From: Edolisoma coerulescens
Taxonomy: Eukaryota; Chordata; Aves; Passeriformes; Campephagidae
Reading direction: 5' to 3'
Assembly (NCBI GenBank): GCA_013397115.1
Contig: VWZW01001228.1
Span: 124,001 to 188,000, forward strand
DNA: 64,000 nucleotides
Positions 62,601 through 64,000 of this stretch are shown piece by piece. The notes below the pieces were generated by a model. It ran no database searches. It saw only the letters and a program-made list of their open reading frames with translations, and had not been told where the DNA came from. The first letter of the stretch is position 1; every line of letters starts with the position of its first letter. Made by a program: the position numbers and the translations under genes.

Positions 62601-64000
62601 GAAACCCACTTACTCTGAATGACACAGATATGTCGACAAAATTGATACAGCCTGGGAAATCAAAAAGGCTTCCATTGGAATTGAAAGGAAATAACACAAT
62701 TTATTTCTAATTGTTTTAAGCTTAATTTAGAAACTGTTTCATTTCAGTTAGTTACAGATGCAAGTTTAACCTCTAAATTACGGCCAAAGTTATTGTGACC
62801 ACAAACACAACAGTGATTACTGCGAAGAGTAAGATTTTTACATTTGTTTGAGATGCCATCTCATTCCAGTTCCTGCTGACATTTATCTACTTCCATAAAT
62901 CAGTGTGCATAGAGACAGAGAGGACAGCGGAGCTGCTGTTTATTTACTGTTGTTTGTTGAGGGAAGGTGAACCAACACTGTCCATTTTCTCTCTTGGTAG
63001 TTGTGGTTCACAGCCCTCACAGAACAACTCGATTTACAGCCTTGGCAGATGAAGCCCTGGGTATCTCAGGGGAAGGATGTACATTTTAGGGATCCTGCTG
63101 TTCCATGAGTATCTATCTGCCCTCTTAACGCTGTTTGTTCCTGTGGGATAAGAGGCCTGCATACGTCCAAGTTTCACATTCCGATTGCACTTATTACTGC
63201 ATAAAGAGGAAAAAGAACACACCCAGCACTCTCCATCAAAGATATGGTTAAACAAACCTTCAGCAATGAGCTCATAAAAACAAAACAAATTAATTTACTG
63301 TGTTCATCTAACATCAGCATCCCAGTTCCAGCTAGTTCAGGAGGTCTTCCACAGGTATTAGAAGTTAATTCTGCTGGGGACGATCCAGTGTGCAGCCTTG
63401 TCTGGTGAGATGCTCCTTTTATAAATCTGACCTCTTGTTCTACATTCCTTCATTTCACCTTTATGGATGTGATGAGGCAATTCAAACAGAAAATCAAAGA
63501 TCCTCCATGGATTTCACATGGAAACAGTGAGTTTTTAAGCCACTTATAAGAACTCCTTTGCTTAGACTCAGACTCACACCATAGCTGAACAGGAACTTCT
63601 GGAGGTCATCTGCATTTCAGCATGAAGGTGAGCCAAGTTCAGAAGCACCAATTTAGGCCTAACTATCCAGGGCAAACAAGGAGCAACTCTTACCCTGTTT
63701 CCTGTGGAGTAACTTGAAACACCTTGATGGCAAATTCTGACCAAATTTGTGAAGGATATACATTACAAAGGTGATTAATCTCTCCTACCAACTCTGTAAA
63801 AACAGATAACCAAGGGTAGCTATCTTGATATTAAATTTACCAAAAAACCCAAAAAAACCTAGCAGAATATTAATTTTCCTTTTCAAAAAGTAATATGCAA
63901 TAATTTCATGAAAACAGAAAGGTTTACATCTCATAAAAACAACACAAAAACCAAACTACAAACTGCACTGCCAGGACACCAGGTCATTTTTGACTCAGAA
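59697..64000. other. Unique noncoding DNA, nothing firmly recognised
   Basis: Frames of 146 codons (60282-60722, minus) and 129 codons (60769-61158, plus) have no recognisable domain and sit in locally C/G-richer DNA with fewer stops. A14 runs lie at 60085-60098 and 61362-61375. The stretches 61990-62230 and 62700-62960 are rich in transcription-factor-like words. Nothing else was seen to the end of the window. Confidence 0.5.

Noticed and set aside
1..64000. CRISPR arrays, tRNA or rRNA genes, bacterial-type operons
   Set aside because: No regularly spaced repeats, no cloverleaf-like or rRNA-like sequence, and no closely packed long open frames were seen on either strand.

Overview
The window looks like nuclear DNA from a bird. 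The evidence is the repeats: CR1 LINE 3' ends at 2088-2329, 4011-4050 and 55048-55540, and a familiar avian LTR family at 29205-29809 and 32189-32545. The rest is AT-rich, CpG-poor, unique-looking sequence with many stop codons in all frames. I cannot name a species or locus. I found no convincing protein-coding gene, rRNA, tRNA or CRISPR array. The longest open frame is 166 codons, matches no domain I recognise, and is within what 64 kb of stop-rich DNA gives by chance. The window is best read as an intron of a long gene or as intergenic DNA.

Layout. 0-11 kb: unique sequence with a CR1 3' end, a CR1 tail scrap, an isolated CpG-rich patch (7577-7709) and a near-perfect 20-bp-arm hairpin (10930-10976). 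11-23 kb: mostly featureless, with a 24-bp tandem repeat at 16461. 23-33 kb: a solo LTR with a 6-bp target-site duplication (23278-23883), then two copies of one LTR family in opposite orientations about 2.4 kb apart. 33-41 kb: a TA/CA low-complexity tract, an antisense MIR-like SINE relic and a G-quadruplex motif. 41-42 kb: a decayed antisense LINE of the CR1 superfamily whose reverse transcriptase can still be read in pieces. 42-64 kb: unique DNA with two more LTR candidates (49.2-49.8 and 53.4-54.0 kb), a CR1 copy that still reads as the ORF2 C-terminus, a second G-quadruplex motif, and one 150-bp exon-like segment on the minus strand (59547-59696).

No genes act together here. The window records several layers of retroelement insertion: an old CR1-like LINE and a MIR-like SINE, then typical avian CR1 ends, then ERV LTRs. 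I did not find a previously undescribed system. The items most worth checking are the hairpin, the CpG patch, the exon-like segment, the two inverted LTRs and a few homeodomain-motif-rich stretches that could be conserved noncoding elements.
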